Shown here: one piece after another, positions 27,374 to 36,921 of the stretch
How positions within the stretch are numbered: the stretch's first letter is position 1
How the letters are laid out: the number at the start of each line of letters is the position of its first letter
DNA from: SH-MAG3 sp036374995
GTDB taxonomy: Bacteria > Gemmatimonadota > Gemmatimonadetes > Longimicrobiales > RSA9
Reading direction: 5' to 3'
Assembly (NCBI GenBank): GCA_036374995.1
Contig: DASUSS010000013.1
Coordinates: forward strand, 1-64,000
Length of the DNA: 64,000 bases
Program-made: the position numbers and the translations under genes
Notes under the pieces: generated by a model
Databases searched by the model: none
Told to the model about the DNA's origin: nothing
What the model saw: the letters and a program-made list of their open reading frames with translations, nothing else

Positions 27374-28267
27374 TCATCCGGGCGGCAGCGTACAGATGAG
27401 CCGGGTGAGCCGGGGCGGCCCGTCGTCCCCGGCCTCGCTGCTCAGCCAGACGGAGCCGTCGGCGCCGAGCGCGAGACCTTCGCCCTGCGGCTCGCCCAGC
27501 GGCCGCAGGTCGAACGTCAGCGCGACCGCCTCGCCGCCGCCCAGCAGCGCACGGGCGGGGAAGAAGTGCAGCAGCGTGTAGGTGCGGATGGCGACCCACG
27601 CGCCGTCATCACTCGCGGTCGCGGCCGTGACGCGCTCGCTCTGGCCGCCGGGCAGCCTCAGGTATCGCACGAGCTCGAGCGTCACGACGGAATCTCCGCT
27701 CGCGGCTCCCGGATGGCGATACAGCGATATCCGGCCACGGTCCCCCTTCGTCACGATGTACAGGCCGCGTCCCGGCACCGCGAACAGCGCTTCCGCATTG
27801 TGCGACCCATCGGGGTAGCGCGCGTGCAGCGCGCGAGCCGGTGCGGTGACGGAGGCGCCCGGCCGGGGCTCGGGCACCTCGTAGATCGTGATGCCGCCGC
27901 GCGCAGCGTCGTTGTCACCGATGTCGCCGATGTAGATGCACTGCCCGCCGGCGCATGCGCTTCGTTCCACGTCCTCCCAGTCGATGAGTCGTGCGCCCGC
28001 GACCGCCGTTCGGGAGCGCAGCCGTCCATCCGTGCCGACCGAGAAGAGGACCGGCTCGTTTCCGCGATCGTTGTGAGTCCACAGGACCGCCGCATCGTGA
28101 GAGCTGACGACGAGGCCGCTCGTCTCGCGGGCTTCGGGCGGAAGCGCGCGAAAGGGCTCGGCGATGCGACAGATTTCCCCGCCCGCGGAGTCTTCCCGAC
28201 GGGGCGGCTCATCGCATCCGGCCGTGCACAGCGTGATCAGCAGCGGTACCAGAACCTGTATCGACAC
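27374..28267 (-). CDS. Lipoprotein, beta-propeller-like, unknown function
   Basis: The GTG start at 28267 is favoured by AAGGAGA 7 nt upstream and by the lipoprotein signal it opens (VLVPLLITLCTAGC lipobox). The 297-residue mature part is beta-rich with propeller-style strands (SGLVVSSHDAAVLWTHNDRG, IYIGDIGDNDAARGGITIYE, LYIVTKGDRGRISLYRH, GEGLALGADGSVWLSSEAG). Such repeats suggest a six-bladed propeller, possibly calcium-binding. No enzyme motif was found. It is divergent from the DUF4235 gene. Confidence 0.75.
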   Translation of the reverse strand: MSIQVLVPLLITLCTAGCDEPPRREDSAGGEICRIAEPFRALPPEARETSGLVVSSHDAAVLWTHNDRGNEPVLFSVGTDGRLRSRTAVAGARLIDWEDVERSACAGGQCIYIGDIGDNDAARGGITIYEVPEPRPGASVTAPARALHARYPDGSHNAEALFAVPGRGLYIVTKGDRGRISLYRHPGAASGDSVVTLELVRYLRLPGGQSERVTAATASDDGAWVAIRTYTLLHFFPARALLGGGEAVALTFDLRPLGEPQGEGLALGADGSVWLSSEAGDDGPPRLTRLICTLPPG

Positions 28268-28368
28268 GATCGTCTCCTTCGTTGCGGACGGCCGTTGCAT
28301 CGAGCGGGCCAGCCGGCCGCGGCACTCGGCTTGCGCGGGATCACCTGCGTCATTCGAGGGAGGCGGAC

Positions 28369-28641
28369 TTGGAGATCGAGAGGGACACGGCGTGGGCGGC
28401 CGTCGCCGCGAGTGCGGCGGCGCTGGGAGGAGTGCTCGTGCGGCAGGGGCTGAACCGCGCATGGAAGCTGGCCATGCAGGATGATCCGCCGCTGGATCCG
28501 AGCTCGCGTGATGTGTCATGGCGGGAAGCAATCCTCTGGACGGTAGCGTCCGGCGTGGTAATCGGCCTCGGTCGACTGATTGCGCGGCGCGGCGCCGCTG
28601 CCGCGTGGGAGCGGCTGACGGATGGAAGGCCGCCGTACTGA
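28369..28641 (+). CDS. DUF4235 membrane protein
   Basis: A TTG start at 28369 is preceded by GAGGGAGG at 5 nt and gives a 90-residue protein, the usual size of DUF4235. There are two transmembrane helices (about residues 7-24, AAVAASAAALGGVLVRQGL, and 53-70, ILWTVASGVVIGLGRLIA) joined by a loop with DPPLDPSSRDVSWREA, the conserved family block. An upstream in-frame ATG at 28282 would add non-family residues. Function unknown; inner membrane. Confidence 0.78.
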   Translation: MEIERDTAWAAVAASAAALGGVLVRQGLNRAWKLAMQDDPPLDPSSRDVSWREAILWTVASGVVIGLGRLIARRGAAAAWERLTDGRPPY

Positions 28642-28681
28642 GCGGGTTGCAGCGGGCCATCGTCCGCGGTAGCCTCAGCGC

Positions 28682-30286
28682 GTGAGGAATCAGACTGGCT
28701 CCCGCGGAACGGATTCTCCCAACACGCGTCCGGTGGCGGTCACGCCGGCGGGAATCATCGGCACCCTCCTCGTCGCAGTCGTCGTCGCGACCTGTGTCCG
28801 CCTCGGCTTCTGGCAGCTCTCGCGACTCGAGCAGCGGCGCGAGCTGAATGCCGGCATCGCCGCGCGCCTGGAGCGGGAGCCGATCGGCGACATCGCACGG
28901 CTCACGGACACTGCCGGCCTCGCCTACCGCGTCGCCACCGCACGCGGTCTCTTCGACAACGACCGCTACATCGTCCTGCCCGGCCGCAGCCATCAGGGTG
29001 TTCCCGGCGTGTACCTGATCATGCCGCTGCGGCTCGCGAACCGTCGCGACGCTCTGCTCGTCAACCGCGGCTGGCTGCCGTCGCCGGATGCGGCCACCAT
29101 CGATGCAACGGATTTCGCCGTGCGCGACTCCGCGGCCGTGCGCGGACTGGTGCTGCCGTTCCCCGGCCGTGCGCAGTCGCTCGCGCAGCGCGACGCGGTC
29201 GCGCGCGACACCGCGTTCCGCCACGTGTGGTTCGCGATCGATGAGCGCGCCCTGCGCGCGCAATTCCCGTATCCGCTCCTGAACGTGATGATCCAGCAGC
29301 TCCGCTCGAGCGCCGACACCGCGCGTTATCCCGTTCGCCTCGGACCGCCGCCGCTCGATGAAGGACCGCACCTCGGCTACGCACTCCAGTGGTTCGCATT
29401 CGCCGTGATCGGCGTGGTCGGCTGGTTCGCGCTCGTGCTCCGCTCGCGGTCCGCGCCACGCGCCGCCTCACCGGCACTCATCGCGCTCGTGCTGCTCGCG
29501 GCCGGCAGTCGCCTCGACGCGCAGCTGCGCCCCATCGATCCGCTCGAGTGGCGCATCTTCGACCGTCAGGCATGGCTCGTCGCGGGAGCCGGCGGCGGCG
29601 TTCTGTGGGAGCAGCCCGCGCCACTCGCGGGCACCCGCGGCCGACTGCTCGAGCTCGGGCGCTGGTCTCTCGCGTTCCGCTCCGCCCGCATTGCCGTCGA
29701 GCTCGGCGGCACGGCGCTGTGGCGGCTCGCGGAGCACGACACCGTGGCTGTGGCCGCGCCGGAAGTCGCACCGGACGACGGCATCCGGCAGGACGCCGGC
29801 GTCGCCTTCGCCTCCACCGCCGTACGCCTGTCACCGGATCCCTGGCCGCTCGACCTCGTGCTCCGCTTCGGCGCCACGATACCCACCACATCCGATGAGA
29901 GCGGCCTGGACCGCGACCGCACCGATTTCTTCGCGTTGCTCGGACTGCGCTATCGCCACGGGCCGATCGCACTGACCGCGGAGAACGGCGTCGGCATCAA
30001 CGGCACGCTCCGTCACGACCTGCCGCAGTCGGACGTGTGGACGTACGCTTTCGGTGCGTCGTACGGCCTGGCGGGAATGCGCGTCGCCGCCGACCTGGTC
30101 GGCCGACAGGATGGTCACTCGTACGTCATCCGCGGCAACGAAGACCTGCGCGAGCTACGCGCCGGCTTCGACATCGGCTCGGCTCGGTGGCTGCGCGTGC
30201 GTTACGTCCACGGCCTGACCGACGAGGCCGCACCCGCGCACGGCCTCCGGATCAGTGCAGGTGTTGTGCTGTCGGGACGGGACTAG
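28682..30286 (+). CDS. SURF1-like protein fused to an outer-membrane barrel-like domain
   Basis: The 534-residue frame starts at GTG 28682. Residues about 1-260 are SURF1, a cytochrome c oxidase assembly factor: TM1 (GTLLVAVVVATCVRLGFWQL, then SRLEQRRELN), the loop LLVNRGWLP, and TM2 (FAFAVIGVVGWFALVLRSR). After a short basic link comes a second signal-peptide-like segment (PALIALVLLAAGSRLDAQ, about 265-283). It leads into a 250-residue beta-rich part with alternating strands resembling a small outer-membrane barrel (ending LRISAGVVLSGRD). The two halves are in one uninterrupted frame, either a true fusion or a lost gene boundary. No in-frame stop separates them. Confidence 0.75.
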   Translation: MRNQTGSRGTDSPNTRPVAVTPAGIIGTLLVAVVVATCVRLGFWQLSRLEQRRELNAGIAARLEREPIGDIARLTDTAGLAYRVATARGLFDNDRYIVLPGRSHQGVPGVYLIMPLRLANRRDALLVNRGWLPSPDAATIDATDFAVRDSAAVRGLVLPFPGRAQSLAQRDAVARDTAFRHVWFAIDERALRAQFPYPLLNVMIQQLRSSADTARYPVRLGPPPLDEGPHLGYALQWFAFAVIGVVGWFALVLRSRSAPRAASPALIALVLLAAGSRLDAQLRPIDPLEWRIFDRQAWLVAGAGGGVLWEQPAPLAGTRGRLLELGRWSLAFRSARIAVELGGTALWRLAEHDTVAVAAPEVAPDDGIRQDAGVAFASTAVRLSPDPWPLDLVLRFGATIPTTSDESGLDRDRTDFFALLGLRYRHGPIALTAENGVGINGTLRHDLPQSDVWTYAFGASYGLAGMRVAADLVGRQDGHSYVIRGNEDLRELRAGFDIGSARWLRVRYVHGLTDEAAPAHGLRISAGVVLSGRD

Positions 30287-30875
30287 ACGACTGCGGGAAT
30301 GCGGCGTGCTGCCGGACCTGCCGCGCCTGCCACAGGTGGCGCCGTGCATGTGCCAGGATCATCGCGAGCACCTGGCCCAGCGTGAAGCGGACCAGGCGCA
30401 GGAACGGCGAGCGCATGCGCGCGTGTCGCAGCGACACACCATCCGCTGCGACGATCAACTCGCGCAAACGCCTGTGCGCAGCGTTGAATTCCCGCACGAC
30501 CGCCTGCCCATCGTGCAGCTCCGGCGGGTCGACCGGACGGATCGTGCGCACGCGCATCCGCGGCGGTGGCTCCAGCCCCGCGACGATACGCCGCGACAGC
30601 CAGCCCTCCCGGTACGGCCGCTCGCCCGCACCGGACCGCGCGCGCGACTCGCCCAGCATCCGCTCGATCTCCGCCGGGTAGAGTAGAACCGTGCGGGTCA
30701 GATGGTCGAGGCACTGGGCGATCGACCATCGGCCGGGTCCCGGCTGCCAGTTGATCTGCTCCCGATTCAGCGAGTCCGTGAGCGCCTCCGCGTCGAGCAG
30801 CACCGCGTCCAGCTGCTCGACGAGACTCGCCACAAACGGGTCCCTTACCTGCACCGCCGGTCGGTCGCTGATCAT
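30252..30875 (-). CDS. DinB-superfamily protein
   Basis: A 207-residue cytosolic four-helix-bundle protein. ATG 30875 follows a GGGAG-type site. The DinB pattern is present: INWQPGPGRWSIAQCLDHL near the N-terminus, then the late LAMILAHARRHLWQARQVR, giving the His ligands of a divalent metal site. DinB proteins include thiol-dependent transferases such as bacillithiol S-transferase and many of unknown role. Its 3' end overlaps the converging SURF1-fusion gene by 35 bp. Confidence 0.85.
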   Translation of the reverse strand: MISDRPAVQVRDPFVASLVEQLDAVLLDAEALTDSLNREQINWQPGPGRWSIAQCLDHLTRTVLLYPAEIERMLGESRARSGAGERPYREGWLSRRIVAGLEPPPRMRVRTIRPVDPPELHDGQAVVREFNAAHRRLRELIVAADGVSLRHARMRSPFLRLVRFTLGQVLAMILAHARRHLWQARQVRQHAAFPQSSSPVPTAQHLH

Positions 30876-31021
30876 GCCTGCTCCCTGCTGCTGTGCCCGC
30901 CGATGCCCGTCCCCACGATGGGGGGCCCCCGGGCGGCACGCAACGCCCCACCGGATTTCCGCACCACACCGCGCTCGCGCCCCCTGCCCCTCCAACTCAG
31001 TGCGCCTTAGCTTGGTACCGC

Positions 31022-31594
31022 ATGAACCAGTTGCCGGAGATCCGCATCGCCTGCCCCGCCTGGGTCGACGACATCCTCGACTGGGACGCGGAGTACCCGC
31101 ACGATGAGGATCGCATGCGCGTTGCAATCACGTGCGCGCGCGAGAACGTGCTGCGGAACACGGGCGGGCCGTTCGGTGCCGCCATCGTCGAGCAGGCGAG
31201 CGGACGCCTGGTATCGGTCGGTGTGAATCTGGTCGTGCCACTCCAGAACTCGACACTGCACGCGGAGATCGTGGCGTTCATGATGGCGCAGGCGAAGTTG
31301 CGCACGTACACACTCCAGCGCGGTGACCTCCCGGCGCACGAGCTGTACACGTCCTGCGAGCCGTGCGCGATGTGTCTCGGCGCCGTGCTGTGGAGTGGCG
31401 TGCGGCGGGTGGTATGGAGCGCACTGCGCGAGGATGCCGACAGCATCAGCTTCGATGAGGGGCCCGTGTTCGCCGCATCCTACGACTACCTGCGGGCGCG
31501 CGGCATCGCGTTCACCGGCGGAGTGCTCCGCGATGAGGGCCGTTCTGTGCTGGAGCTATACGGTGACCGCGGAGGACCGATCTACAATGCGTGA
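31022..31594 (+). CDS. Zinc-dependent nucleoside/cytidine-type deaminase
   Basis: A 190-residue CMP/dCMP-deaminase-fold enzyme. The catalytic zinc motifs are complete: HAEIVAF (HAE) and TSCEPCAMCLGAVLW (PCxxC). The layout (GGPFGAAIVEQASG, NSTLHAEIVA, VRRVVWSALREDADSI) fits guanine-deaminase-like and tRNA-adenosine-deaminase-like proteins; substrate is open. ATG 31022 is chosen because the frame upstream is unlike the family. The stop overlaps the next start by 8 nt, so it is co-expressed with the flavoprotein. Confidence 0.9.
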   Translation: MNQLPEIRIACPAWVDDILDWDAEYPHDEDRMRVAITCARENVLRNTGGPFGAAIVEQASGRLVSVGVNLVVPLQNSTLHAEIVAFMMAQAKLRTYTLQRGDLPAHELYTSCEPCAMCLGAVLWSGVRRVVWSALREDADSISFDEGPVFAASYDYLRARGIAFTGGVLRDEGRSVLELYGDRGGPIYNA

Positions 31595-32726
31595 CCCGGT
31601 CGTGATCATCGGGGGTGGCGCCGCCGGTCTGGCGACGGCGCGGGAGCTGGCGTTGCGGCGCGTACCGTACCGGGTGCTGGAGCGTGGTGCTGCGCCGGGT
31701 CAGACGTGGGCGGATCTGTATGACAGTCTCCGTCTGCACACCGGCCGGCATCTGTCGGCACTTCGCGGCATGCGCATGCCGCGCGGCACGCCGCTGTTCC
31801 CGACACGCGTGCACTATCACCACTATCTGCGTGCCTATGCGCACGCGTATGACATTGTGGTCGAGACGGGGCGCGCGGTAGCTGCGGTGCGGCGTGCCGA
31901 CCGTTACTGGATCGTCGAGAGTGGCCGTGAGCAGATTGCCGCGCGCGCCGTCGTCATGGCGACCGGAATCGTGGCGAATCCGCTGATCCCGCACTTTGCC
32001 GGACGTGAGGATTTCGAACGTGGCGGAGGTCGCGTTCTGCACTCTGCCGCGTATCGCCGACCCGACCCGTTCGTCGGCCGGCGCGTGCTCGTGGTCGGCG
32101 TCGGGAACTCGGGCGGAGAGATTGGCGGTGAGCTCGCGCGCACCGGCATCGATGTCACCGTCGCCGTCCGCTCGGGTGCGCACGTCGTGCCGCTGACGCT
32201 GGCCGGAATCCCGATCCAGTACGTGGCCACCGTGGTGCGCAGGCTGCCGCGCTCCGCGCAGGAGCGGGTCGTCGCGATGGTGCGCGGTGTATCGGAGCGG
32301 CGGCGCGGACCGCCGGTGCTGCCCGTGCCGGTGCACAGTCCGCTCGATTCCATACCCCTCATCGGGTTCGGCCTGGTCGACGAGATCCGTGCCGGCCGCG
32401 TGCGCGTGCGACCGGGGATCGATGCGTTCACTGCCGGCGGTGTCCGGTTCACGGACGGGGCGGAAGAGTCGTTCGACGACGTGATCCTTGCGACGGGGTT
32501 CCAGCCGGCACTCGGCATCCTGGGCAATGCGGTTCGGCGCGACGCGCGCGGCTTCGCGCTGCGCTCGGACCGTGTCAGGAGCGCGGACCATCCCGACCTG
32601 TTCTTCGTCGGTCACAACTACGACTCGCGCGGCGGACTCCTCAACATCAGTGCAGACGCACCGCTCGCCGCGGCCGCGGCCGCGCGTGTGCGGGCATCGT
32701 CCGAGCGCAGCTCGCGGGAGGCCTGA
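31587..32726 (+). CDS. FAD/NAD(P)H flavoprotein monooxygenase-like
   Basis: A 379-residue flavoprotein. The FAD-binding Rossmann motif is VVIIGGGAAGLATAREL at the N-terminus, and a second GxGxxG (VLVVGVGNSGGEIGGEL, about residues 164-180) binds NADPH. VILATGFQPALG and a C-terminal GHNYDSRGGLLNIS complete the pattern of YUCCA/CzcO-like flavin monooxygenases. Overlap with the deaminase gene suggests translational coupling. Substrate unknown. Confidence 0.9.
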   Translation: MRDPVVIIGGGAAGLATARELALRRVPYRVLERGAAPGQTWADLYDSLRLHTGRHLSALRGMRMPRGTPLFPTRVHYHHYLRAYAHAYDIVVETGRAVAAVRRADRYWIVESGREQIAARAVVMATGIVANPLIPHFAGREDFERGGGRVLHSAAYRRPDPFVGRRVLVVGVGNSGGEIGGELARTGIDVTVAVRSGAHVVPLTLAGIPIQYVATVVRRLPRSAQERVVAMVRGVSERRRGPPVLPVPVHSPLDSIPLIGFGLVDEIRAGRVRVRPGIDAFTAGGVRFTDGAEESFDDVILATGFQPALGILGNAVRRDARGFALRSDRVRSADHPDLFFVGHNYDSRGGLLNISADAPLAAAAAARVRASSERSSREA

Positions 32727-32729
32727 AAC

Positions 32730-33242
32730 ATGTCAGAGCGCCAGCCGTTCAACGAGCTCCGGCCCGTGCCGCGCACCCTCACACAACGCCTGCTCGGTCG
32801 CAGGCCCCGCGAGAACGCTGCGGTAGAGGTGAACAACCTGCTCGCGCGTTCGACCGGTGTGCGCGCCGTCTCGCGCGAGGACGTCGAGCGGATCTGTGCG
32901 CGTCATCGCACCAGCCTGAACGGTCCGCTCGCCGGCCGGTTCGAGCGGCTGTACCGCGACTACCTGACCTACTGCCTGGAGGATCGGCACCTGAGCGGCG
33001 ACGAGCTGGCGGACCTGACCCACCTGCAGAACGTGCTCCGCATTTCACCCGAGACGGCTTCCGCGATCCACGAGTACGTCGCGCGCGCCGTCTACAGCCG
33101 CTCCGTCGCTGAGGTCCTCGAGGATGGCGTCATCGACGCCGGGGAGCGCGCCTTCCTCGGGAGGGTGCAGCAGGAGCTGTCGCTGTCCGGCCGGGCAGCC
33201 GATCGCATCCTCGAGTCGAAGCTGCGCCAGCGAAGCCGATAG
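32730..33242 (+). CDS. Conserved hypothetical helical protein
   Basis: A 170-residue soluble protein I do not recognise. It starts 3 bp after the flavoprotein stop with GGGAGG upstream, so it belongs to the same operon. It is helix-rich with charged blocks (SREDVERICARHRTSLNG, LEDRHLSGDELADLTHLQNV, VLEDGVIDAGERAFLGRVQQ). The DG-I-DxxE segment recalls TerB-like or EF-hand-like acidic turns but is not a clear match. No signal peptide or membrane segment. Confidence 0.65.
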   Translation: MSERQPFNELRPVPRTLTQRLLGRRPRENAAVEVNNLLARSTGVRAVSREDVERICARHRTSLNGPLAGRFERLYRDYLTYCLEDRHLSGDELADLTHLQNVLRISPETASAIHEYVARAVYSRSVAEVLEDGVIDAGERAFLGRVQQELSLSGRAADRILESKLRQRSR

Positions 33243-33245
33243 CCG

Positions 33246-34598
33246 CTACATCGCGTCCAGCCGCTGCCGGATCACCTCGGCCGACACCCACCGGCCGTCC
33301 ACCATTACGCCCGCGTTGCGCTCGATGCTGCGGATGTCCTCCAGCGGGTTCGCCTCGAGCAGCAGCAGATCGGCCCGCTTCCCGACCTCGATCGTGCCCG
33401 CGTCTTCCTCGATCCCGAAGAACCGCGCGACGTTCACCGTTCCGGTCCGCAGCACCTCGTACGGCGTCATTCCCGCCTCCACCATCACCGGCAGCTCGCG
33501 ATAGAGCGAGAATCCGGGCACGCTGAACAGCTGCGGTGCGTCGGTGCCCATCAGGATGAGAACGCCCTCATCGTGCATGGCGGCGAGCAGGCGGTTTCTC
33601 AGCTGGACCTCGCGCGCGGCCGCGGCAGGGTCTGCACTCGCGCGGATCTGGTTCACGGCGTTCGTCCAGTTCCGGATCGTCGACTCCGGCATGTACCGGT
33701 TCTCCGGACGGCCGAGCATCGTCTGCGGGTCGCGTGCGCCGCGCAGCACCTCCCAGAGGATCTGGGTCGGAACGATCGCGACGCCCGCCTCGCGTGTGGC
33801 GCGCGCGAGCGCGGGTATGCGCGACTCTTCGGCGTGCAGCGCCATCAGCCGTACGCGCGCCCCGCCCGTCGAGTCCCATGCGGGCGAGCTCGGCGGGTTC
33901 AACGCCTCGATGTAGTCGTCGATGTGATCGATCGTGCTCTGCTTCGCGCGCAGCGCTCCCTCGACACCCACGTGCTGCGACACGTGACCGCCCCATGGCA
34001 GGCCCACCTCGGTCGCAGTCCGCACGATCGCCTCGTACGCGTCCGCCGGAATGCCCTCGTGCACCTTCAGCAGATCGAAACCGGCCTGCTTCGCCTGCCG
34101 CACGAGCCGCTCCGCCGCCGCGGGATCCGTCGCGTTGTTGCCGGACAGCGGCGGTGCGGCGAGCCACAGACGGGGCGCGATGATCTCGCCCGCCTCCGCA
34201 CGCCGCTTCAGCTCGAGTTGCGCGGGGTGCCCCTGCATCCCGCGCACGGTCGTGACCCCGGCCGCGACGTACAGGAACAGCACGCGCTCCGCCATCTCGG
34301 TATTGCCGCCCGGGATGTGGCCGTGCATCTCCGCGAGCCCCGGAATCAGATATCGGCCGCGCCCATCGATCCGCACTGCGCCCGCCGGCACCGCCGTGGC
34401 CGCGGCGGGCCCGATCGCGATGATCCGACCGCTGCTCACGACGACCGTCTGATCCGCGAGCACGCGTTCCTCATCCATTGGGATGACGTTCACGTTCGTG
34501 AACGCATAGTCGCCTCGCTCGGGGACCTGCGCCCGCACGGACGAGCCGGACAACATCACTGCCGCACTCACCACGAACGCGTTCACCGCTCTGCGCAT
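33246..34598 (-). CDS. Exported amidohydrolase-family protein
   Basis: A 450-residue member of the metal-dependent amidohydrolase superfamily with a signal peptide (about residues 1-23, ending SVRAQ). Metal ligands: MHGHIPG (HxH) at about residue 90, Lys/His in LLKVHEG and GGHVSQH, and the Asp in ILMGTDAPQLFSV. The composite beta-sandwich parts (IIAIGP, IDGRGRYLIPGLAEMH and VGKRADLLLLEANPLEDI) are typical of imidazolonepropionase-like exported hydrolases. Probably periplasmic; substrate unknown. Confidence 0.9.
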   Translation of the reverse strand: MRRAVNAFVVSAAVMLSGSSVRAQVPERGDYAFTNVNVIPMDEERVLADQTVVVSSGRIIAIGPAAATAVPAGAVRIDGRGRYLIPGLAEMHGHIPGGNTEMAERVLFLYVAAGVTTVRGMQGHPAQLELKRRAEAGEIIAPRLWLAAPPLSGNNATDPAAAERLVRQAKQAGFDLLKVHEGIPADAYEAIVRTATEVGLPWGGHVSQHVGVEGALRAKQSTIDHIDDYIEALNPPSSPAWDSTGGARVRLMALHAEESRIPALARATREAGVAIVPTQILWEVLRGARDPQTMLGRPENRYMPESTIRNWTNAVNQIRASADPAAAAREVQLRNRLLAAMHDEGVLILMGTDAPQLFSVPGFSLYRELPVMVEAGMTPYEVLRTGTVNVARFFGIEEDAGTIEVGKRADLLLLEANPLEDIRSIERNAGVMVDGRWVSAEVIRQRLDAM

Positions 34599-34803
34599 GG
34601 CACTCCTCCGGTCGCTGATGGCGCCTGGGTCGGAACGGGAGAATCACCGGATGGCCGGCGGCCGTCAACCGTTACGGGACCGGCACGCCCGGCGCGCCCG
34701 CGCACGCTGCTGACAGCCGGGACGGCACGCGCCGCGCGACACTGCCTCCCGCCCCGACCGACTGCCTGTCCGCGAGCGACCGGCAGCGTTATCGTGAGCT
34801 TCA

Positions 34804-36249
34804 ATGTACAGCCCCGTCCTGCGCAGACTGACAGATCGATGGACAGGCGGGCGCGGCCGGCGGGCGACCTGGTGGCGCCGACGGACCGCGCCGCAGTTGT
34901 TCGTCGGCTCGTTCCTGGTCCTGATCCTCGTCGGCACCGTTGGACTCAGGGTACTTCCCGGCCTCTACACGGGCGACGCGCTCGGCTGGGTCGATGCGCT
35001 GTTCACCGCAACGAGTGCCGTCTGCGTCACCGGGCTCATCGTCGTTGACACGGCGACGTACTTCACGCCGCTCGGCCAGGGCTTCCTGTTGCTGCTGATC
35101 CAGATCGGCGGGCTCGGGATGATCACGTTCACGACCGTCATCATCCTCATGCTCGGCCGGCGCATCTCGCTGCGCCAGGAGTCCGCCGCTCCCAACGTCA
35201 GCGACATCGCGCCGCACATTAATGTGCGACGCCTCACCCGCGACATTCTCCTCTTCACGTTTTCCCTCGAGTTCGCAGGCGCCACTCTGCTTTTCCTCGG
35301 CTGGGCCCCGCAGATGGGTGCCGACGCCGTGTGGCCCGCGCTGTTCCACGCGGTCAGCGCATTCTGCAATGCGGGCTTCTCCATCTTCTCCGACTCCCTG
35401 GTCGGCGCACGCACCCAGCCGCTCATCCTGCTCACGGTGATGACGCTCGTGGTCGTGGGCGGCATCGGCTTTCTGACGATGGAGGAGCTCTGGCTGCGGC
35501 GCGCCCACCGCCGCAGAAGGTCGCGGCGCCAGACGGACGAGCTGGTACCACGGCTTACACTCCATTCCAGGCTCGTGATCGCGACAACAGCAGTCCTGCT
35601 GATCGGTGGCTGTCTGTTCTTCACGTTCTACGAGTGGCGCCTGAGCTTCGACGGGTTGCCGATCTGGGCCCGCATCATGAACGGCATGTTCATGAGCGTG
35701 ACCGCCCGCACGGCCGGCTTCAATACGATCGATTACGCCGCCGCCGCCGAAGGGTCGAATTTCCTGACGATCCTGCTGATGTTCATTGGCGGCTCGCCGG
35801 GATCGACCGCCGGAGGTGTCAAGGTCACGACGTTCGCGGTTATCGGGCTGCTGGCCTGGTCGCGCTACCGGGGCGGCACTGCGGCCCACGTCGCGGGACG
35901 TACGATCCCGGAGGAGACGATCCAGCGTGCGATCGGACTCTTCGTGCTTGCGTTCGGCGTCATCACGCTGGCCATCTTCCTGTTCACGACCACCGAGACC
36001 GGCCTCGACCGGCATCTCGTGGCGGATGCGGGCATCCTGAGCTACATGTTCGAAGCGGTGAGTGCATTCGGCACCGTGGGCCTGAGCATGGGCGTGACGC
36101 CCGAGCTCAGCAAGGCAGGCCGTATCCTCACGATCGTACTGATGTACGTGGGCCGCGTGGGCGTGCTCACGTTCGTGGCGGCGATCGCACTGCGCACACG
36201 GCGGAGCGGGCCGCTGCGCTATGCGCACGAGGACGTTGTCATCGGCTAG
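34804..36249 (+). CDS. TrkH/KtrB-family potassium transporter
   Basis: A 481-residue inner-membrane K+ translocating subunit. Four pore-loop filters are visible: TSAVCVTGLIVVD, SAFCNAGFSIFSD, TARTAGFNTIDY and SAFGTVGLSMGVTPELS, each with the key Gly. It is a KtrB-like length, shorter than E. coli TrkH. The cytosolic TrkA-type partner follows 15 bp downstream, forming a complete uptake system controlled by nucleotide binding to the RCK subunit. Confidence 0.95.
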   Translation: MYSPVLRRLTDRWTGGRGRRATWWRRRTAPQLFVGSFLVLILVGTVGLRVLPGLYTGDALGWVDALFTATSAVCVTGLIVVDTATYFTPLGQGFLLLLIQIGGLGMITFTTVIILMLGRRISLRQESAAPNVSDIAPHINVRRLTRDILLFTFSLEFAGATLLFLGWAPQMGADAVWPALFHAVSAFCNAGFSIFSDSLVGARTQPLILLTVMTLVVVGGIGFLTMEELWLRRAHRRRRSRRQTDELVPRLTLHSRLVIATTAVLLIGGCLFFTFYEWRLSFDGLPIWARIMNGMFMSVTARTAGFNTIDYAAAAEGSNFLTILLMFIGGSPGSTAGGVKVTTFAVIGLLAWSRYRGGTAAHVAGRTIPEETIQRAIGLFVLAFGVITLAIFLFTTTETGLDRHLVADAGILSYMFEAVSAFGTVGLSMGVTPELSKAGRILTIVLMYVGRVGVLTFVAAIALRTRRSGPLRYAHEDVVIG

Positions 36250-36264
36250 CGAGGAATACACGGG

Positions 36265-36921
36265 ATGAAGCGCTACATCATCGTCGGTCTCGGCAACTTC
36301 GGCTCGGGTGTGGCCGAGACGCTGCACCGCAGCGGGCACGACGTCATCGCCCTGGACAGCAACGAGGCGGCCATCGACCGCATCGCACCCTACGTCGGCC
36401 GCGCTGCCGTCGGCGATGGCCGCGACGCCCGCACTCTGGAGCGGCTCGGCGCGCGCGAGGCGAACGCCGCCATCGTGAGCACCGGGGACGACATCACCGC
36501 GAGCGTCCTCGCCACGCTCGCCCTGCGCGATCTCGGCGTGCGCGAGATCTACGTGAAGGTGGTCTCACGGGATCACGGTCGGGTCATGGACAAGCTCGGC
36601 GTCACCGAGACGGTGTTCCCGGAACGCGAGTCCGCAATCCGGCTCGCGCATCGGATCGTCAGCCACACGCTCCTCAACTACGTCCAGCTCGGCCCCGACT
36701 TCAGCATCCAGGAGATGGCGGTCCCCGATGCGTGGGTCGGCCGATCGCTGAGAGAGCTCCAGCTTCCTCGCAACTTCCGCATCTCCGTCATCGCGGTGCA
36801 CGACGTGCTGACCGACGAGATCAGCCCCGTGCCCGATCCGGACGCGCCGCTCAAGGACTCCGATACGCTGCTGGTCGCCGGGCGCGACGAGTACCTCGCG
36901 AAGGTCGCGCGTGCCGATTGA
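36265..36921 (+). CDS. TrkA/KtrA-family potassium uptake regulator
   Basis: A 218-residue RCK protein. RCK_N has the Rossmann motif IIVGLGNFGSGVAETL at the N-terminus, an acidic end of strand 2 (IALDSN) and the VGDGRDARTLERLG block. RCK_C occupies about residues 140-218 (IQEMAVPDAWVGRSLRELQL, then LLVAGRDEYLAKV). It forms the cytosolic octameric gating ring for the TrkH/KtrB subunit encoded immediately upstream. The start is just after a GAGG site. Confidence 0.95.
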   Translation: MKRYIIVGLGNFGSGVAETLHRSGHDVIALDSNEAAIDRIAPYVGRAAVGDGRDARTLERLGAREANAAIVSTGDDITASVLATLALRDLGVREIYVKVVSRDHGRVMDKLGVTETVFPERESAIRLAHRIVSHTLLNYVQLGPDFSIQEMAVPDAWVGRSLRELQLPRNFRISVIAVHDVLTDEISPVPDPDAPLKDSDTLLVAGRDEYLAKVARAD

